From NCBI GenBank assembly GCA_020832965.1, contig JAJHRM010000116.1, positions 1-7,759 on the forward strand: a DNA stretch of 7,759 nucleotides. Reading direction: 5' to 3'. Below the pieces are notes generated by a model that had not been told where the DNA came from, ran no database searches, and was given only the letters and a program-made list of their open reading frames with translations. The DNA comes from Thermofilum sp. (GTDB taxonomy: Archaea; Thermoproteota; Thermoprotei; Thermofilales; Thermofilaceae). This document shows positions 5,263 through 7,759 of this stretch, one piece after another (within the stretch, counting starts at the first letter, position 1; each line of letters begins with the position of its first letter). Both the position numbers and the translations under genes were made by a program.

Positions 5263-6186
5263 ATGGGTTTGCGCCTTTATGCTCTTTTCGAGGCTGTAAA
5301 AGGTGGGGATGTTGCTAGGGTTAAGAAGCTTCTAGAGAAAGGCGCAGACGTGAATGCCAGAGATGTTAGCGGTTGGACACCACTACACGAGGCTGCTTTA
5401 AATGGTCGTTTTGGTATTGCTGAGCTACTTATCAAGCATGGTGCAGACTTGAATGCCAGGGACAAGGACGGTAATACACCGCTGCACATTGCTGCTTTAA
5501 ATAATTATGCTGATGTAACTGAGCTACTTATCAAGCATGGTGCAGACTTGAACGCTAAGAACGGTGACGGCTCTACACCGTTACACATTGCAGCTCATCA
5601 TGGTCGTGTTGGTATTGTTGTGCTACTTATCAAGCATGGTGCAGACGTGAATGCCAGAGATGTTAGCGGTTGGACACCACTACACTATGCAGCCGGCGCC
5701 GGTCGTGCCGACGTCGTTAAGTTGTTGTTGGAGAAGGGTGCTGATCCAACTATTAGGAGCAACAATGGCAAGACCCCGCTAGACGTTGCAAGGCAAAATG
5801 GTCATGAACGAGTAGCCGAGATTCTAATTGGGTATAGTTTGGCTATTTTTGATGTTGAAACTTCTGAGCTATATGTTGGTGGGTGGGGTAAGCTTGTTGT
5901 TAGGGTTCGGGGTTTGGGAAGAGCGTCTCTAGCGGTTGAAGGTGATGTGGAGTGGATTAACCCTGGGGTTGTAGAGCTATCCGAGGATTGTGTGGTGGAG
6001 GTTCCGGTGAAGCCGAGGGTTGGTGGCGAAGTGCCGGTGAAGGTGAGCGTAGAGTCCTCCGGAGTGAAAACCTCAAAGATCGTCTGGCTGAAGGTAGCGG
6101 ATAAGGTCAGGAACTGCACTATTTGCGGTGCACCTGTGGAGCCTGGAGCAAAATACTGCTGGAAGTGCGGAACAAAACTAAGCTGA
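5263..6186 (+). CDS. Ankyrin-repeat protein with beta domain and zinc ribbon
   Basis: A 307-residue protein numbered from the ATG at 5263. Residues 4-189 are about six ankyrin units of 33 residues: a capping unit (YALFEAVKGGD), four canonical repeats with GADxNARD and TPLHxAA signatures, and a C-terminal cap (KTPLDVARQNGHE). Residues 190-278 are beta-rich and resemble an Ig-like sandwich (VDVEWINPG, VPVKPRVGGEVPVKVSV). The last 25 residues are a zinc ribbon with C285/C288/C299/C302, nearly identical to the tail of the protein at 107-1447. No signal peptide or membrane helix is seen, so it should be a cytosolic protein-binding adaptor; its partner is unknown. A TTG at 5155 would add 36 residues, but that extension looks like translated promoter and the TATA box lies inside it, so I chose the ATG. 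Parts of the repeat DNA are identical over 34-45 bases at multiples of 99 bases, a sign of recent internal duplication. Confidence 0.88.
   Translation: MGLRLYALFEAVKGGDVARVKKLLEKGADVNARDVSGWTPLHEAALNGRFGIAELLIKHGADLNARDKDGNTPLHIAALNNYADVTELLIKHGADLNAKNGDGSTPLHIAAHHGRVGIVVLLIKHGADVNARDVSGWTPLHYAAGAGRADVVKLLLEKGADPTIRSNNGKTPLDVARQNGHERVAEILIGYSLAIFDVETSELYVGGWGKLVVRVRGLGRASLAVEGDVEWINPGVVELSEDCVVEVPVKPRVGGEVPVKVSVESSGVKTSKIVWLKVADKVRNCTICGAPVEPGAKYCWKCGTKLS
5344..5685 (+). repeat. 99-bp tandem ankyrin units with identical DNA tracts
   Basis: The 45 bases from 5344 recur exactly at 5641, a distance of 297, three units of 99 bases. The 34 bases at 5420-5453 recur exactly at 5519-5552, one unit away, and about 24 of them (from ctacttatcaag) recur again one unit on, at about 5623-5646. 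Protein selection alone would not keep synonymous positions this similar, so the copies have been duplicated or gene-converted recently. These are coding repeats, not CRISPR: there are no spacers. Confidence 0.85.
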
Positions 6187-6248
6187 ACACTCCCGCTCTA
6201 GCGCGCGCTGTTGAAATTGCGATCGTTATGTGAAATGAGAACTTGTTT

Positions 6249-7759
6249 CTAAGCTTCGTCCGGTACCCAGAGTAGGCTGAAACTCAGCTCTCGAATTTGC
6301 AGGCGTGTCTCCACCGCTGATATCCTGTAAGCTTCCTCGAGATTTTGCAGCTCTCCAAACCACTCCCGCTTCAGCGCTTCGATCTGCCTTAGAATTTTCT
6401 CTTCCCTAGCTTTAAGCTCCTCCACCCTGGCTCGTGTCCTCCTCCCATTTCCCGCGGCTTTTGACAACCCTCGCCTTATCCTCCCCGAGAGGATCGCGCC
6501 AACGGCTTCGCCGAAGGCTGCAGCGGCTTCGCGCTCCGCCTCCTCCCTGCGCCTGGCTGTCCGCTCGAGCTCGCCGAGCAGACGAGTCAACCTCTCCCTG
6601 TACTTCTTGTCAACCCCTTTCCTCTTTTCCTCAAGCTCCGCCGCAACCCTCGCTTGAAAGCTAGCTAGCGGCTCACCCGGCTCCGAGGTGAGACCCGCCG
6701 CTCTATACACTTTCACGGTTAAAGCCAATTCAACGGCTCGCTCCGCCTCACTAAGCGCGCGCTCCAGCACATGTTTCGGCGGCGCGGCTGCTCCCTGCGG
6801 CGCGCCCAGCTTCAAAGCGGCTTGAGGATCGAGCGGTAGGGCTTGGAGCGTTTCCAGATCCAGCGCGAGCTTGAAGCTCCTCTCCACCGCCTTGCCGCTG
6901 GGGAGCTCGTAGACCGCTACGCCCTCGGCGAGCAGATAGGGCTTGTAGGCTCCGCGACCCGGCTTCTCCAAGGTGAGCTGGGGTAGCTGGGGCAGGGCGG
7001 CCGGCGCGGTCGGTGGACAAAGCCTCCTCAGCTCAGCTGGGCTCAAGGGGCCTTTAAGTGGGGTTAAAGCATGCCTCACCTTCACGATCACCGGCTCCGG
7101 GTTCGCGCTGGAGAGGATGAGGAACTCCCTCGGTTTAAGGCTGGCAACCGCCTGGGAGACATCAGCTTTCGCTACGCCGAAAACCTCCGCTAGGGCTTCG
7201 GCGACCGCCTCCCTATCCTGCTTCGCCCTCAAGAGCCCGACAGCCCAGAAGCCGGCGTTCGAGAGAACCCTGTAGTCGAGGTCCCTCGGGTTCTGGGTTG
7301 CGGCGAGCACGGAGACGCCGAAGCCCCTACCCTGCCTCACCAGCGCGGTGAGCGGCTCTTTGGGCGGCGGGCTCTTCGGGTAGGGGGGTAGGTAGCCCCT
7401 AGCCTCGTCGAAAACCACAGTCAGCTTCAACCTCTCCGAGCCGCCCCTCGAAACCATCCACGAGTAGACGCGAGAGAGGAGCAGCGAGGCGGCGAGCATC
7501 CTCAACCCCTCCGGCAGGTGGGTCAGGTACACGACCTTCACCGGCGGTCCCCCATCGAGGTCCAGGTCGGCGCCGGCGGAGAAGCAGCCTGCAACGGGGT
7601 CGGCGGCTAGCGAAGCCAGCTCCCCAGCGAGTCTCCTGCGCGAGCGCGGGGGGAGCAGCTCGTCCACCGGCAAGCCTCCGACGACCTTCACCGGCGGCTC
7701 GTGGATCGCGCGGGAGAGGTCGGCCAGCGAAGCGCCCTCCAGCTCGGCGAGGATGCTGG
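6249..7759 (-). CDS. HerA/DUF87-like AAA ATPase, C-terminal part (runs off window)
   Basis: The frame is open from the right edge of the window to the TAG at 6249-6251, showing 502 residues; the start and Walker A lie beyond 7759. A GTG at 7691 is only an internal valine. Numbering from the edge, the core strand LTVVFDEARGYL carries the Walker B acid pair D117/E118, followed by LVRQGRGFGVSVLAATQNP (sensor-like Q155/N156) and LSNAGFWAVGLLR, the usual run of HerA/FtsK-type hexameric ATPases. A Pro-rich linker (about 245-262) follows, then a long charged helical region (372-487) with coiled-coil character and many Arg/Glu. Family members move DNA or act in repair and genome maintenance; some belong to plasmid or defence loci. 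The very GC-rich sequence contrasts with the block at 1-1480. It converges on the ankyrin gene across 62 bases. Which HerA/DUF87 subfamily it belongs to cannot be told without its N-terminus. Confidence 0.85.
   Translation of the reverse strand, partial: SILAELEGASLADLSRAIHEPPVKVVGGLPVDELLPPRSRRRLAGELASLAADPVAGCFSAGADLDLDGGPPVKVVYLTHLPEGLRMLAASLLLSRVYSWMVSRGGSERLKLTVVFDEARGYLPPYPKSPPPKEPLTALVRQGRGFGVSVLAATQNPRDLDYRVLSNAGFWAVGLLRAKQDREAVAEALAEVFGVAKADVSQAVASLKPREFLILSSANPEPVIVKVRHALTPLKGPLSPAELRRLCPPTAPAALPQLPQLTLEKPGRGAYKPYLLAEGVAVYELPSGKAVERSFKLALDLETLQALPLDPQAALKLGAPQGAAAPPKHVLERALSEAERAVELALTVKVYRAAGLTSEPGEPLASFQARVAAELEEKRKGVDKKYRERLTRLLGELERTARRREEAEREAAAAFGEAVGAILSGRIRRGLSKAAGNGRRTRARVEELKAREEKILRQIEALKREWFGELQNLEEAYRISAVETRLQIRELSFSLLWVPDEA

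Noticed and set aside
5344..5685. Possible CRISPR array because of regular repeats
   Set aside because: The 99-base units are entirely coding, have no unique spacers, and encode canonical ankyrin repeats.
5277..6119. Minus-strand frames opposite the ankyrin and beta segments
   Set aside because: Ser/Thr/Pro-rich shadows of a well-supported plus-strand gene.
6434..7275. Several frames overlapping the ATPase gene on both strands
   Set aside because: Low-complexity Arg/Ser/Ala products expected in GC-rich DNA; the ATPase frame has Walker B and coiled-coil features throughout.
7689..7691. GTG at 7691 as the start of the ATPase gene
   Set aside because: The frame remains open to the window edge, and the upstream 22 codons read as ordinary protein; a start here would leave the ATPase without Walker A.

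Overview
The window looks like chromosomal DNA of a hyperthermophilic crenarchaeon. The signs are a VapBC-type toxin-antitoxin remnant, a HerA/DUF87-like ATPase, C-terminal CxxC zinc ribbons, likely leaderless transcripts with TATA-like boxes 25-35 bases before the start codons, and GC-rich genes packed on both strands. A Thermofilum-like organism would fit, but this rests on protein style only and I cannot confirm it.

Layout, left to right. (1) 1-1480 is a visibly AT-rich block. It holds one minus-strand gene (107-1447) for a 446-residue protein with two four-cysteine zinc ribbons. It has its own near-leaderless promoter and a T-rich terminator, and its base composition differs sharply from everything to its right. 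(2) 1483-1668 is a small GC-rich plus-strand reading frame, possibly a gene tail left at the composition boundary. (3) 1719-2216 (plus) encodes a small membrane-anchored helical protein. (4) It converges on 2244-4157 (minus), a PRC-barrel / ankyrin-repeat / Ser-Thr protein kinase fusion, which is the most striking gene here. (5) Just upstream of the kinase lie an intact RHH antitoxin gene (vapB, 4266-4487) and a stump of its VapC toxin (4190-4279) cut to 29 codons. (6) 4488-4736 holds no recognisable gene apart from the vapB leader and a possible alternative vapB start. (7) 4737-5134 (minus) is the 3' part of a SufB/SufD-like gene, split by a frameshift and lacking its 5' part. (8) 5263-6186 (plus) encodes a second ankyrin protein with a beta-rich segment and a C-terminal zinc ribbon. 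(9) 6249-7759 (minus) is the C-terminal part of a HerA/DUF87-like ATPase running off the right edge.

How they may work together: the segment between the AT-rich block and the ATPase is a mosaic of decayed genes (vapC, sufBD) and unusual ankyrin genes. Three proteins carry signalling or scaffold modules: the kinase fusion, the ankyrin/zinc-ribbon protein, and the zinc-ribbon protein of the AT-rich block. The last two end in nearly the same 23-residue zinc ribbon. An archaeal phosphorylation or scaffolding module is a reasonable hypothesis, but the genes do not form one operon, so the link is inference from domains and proximity.
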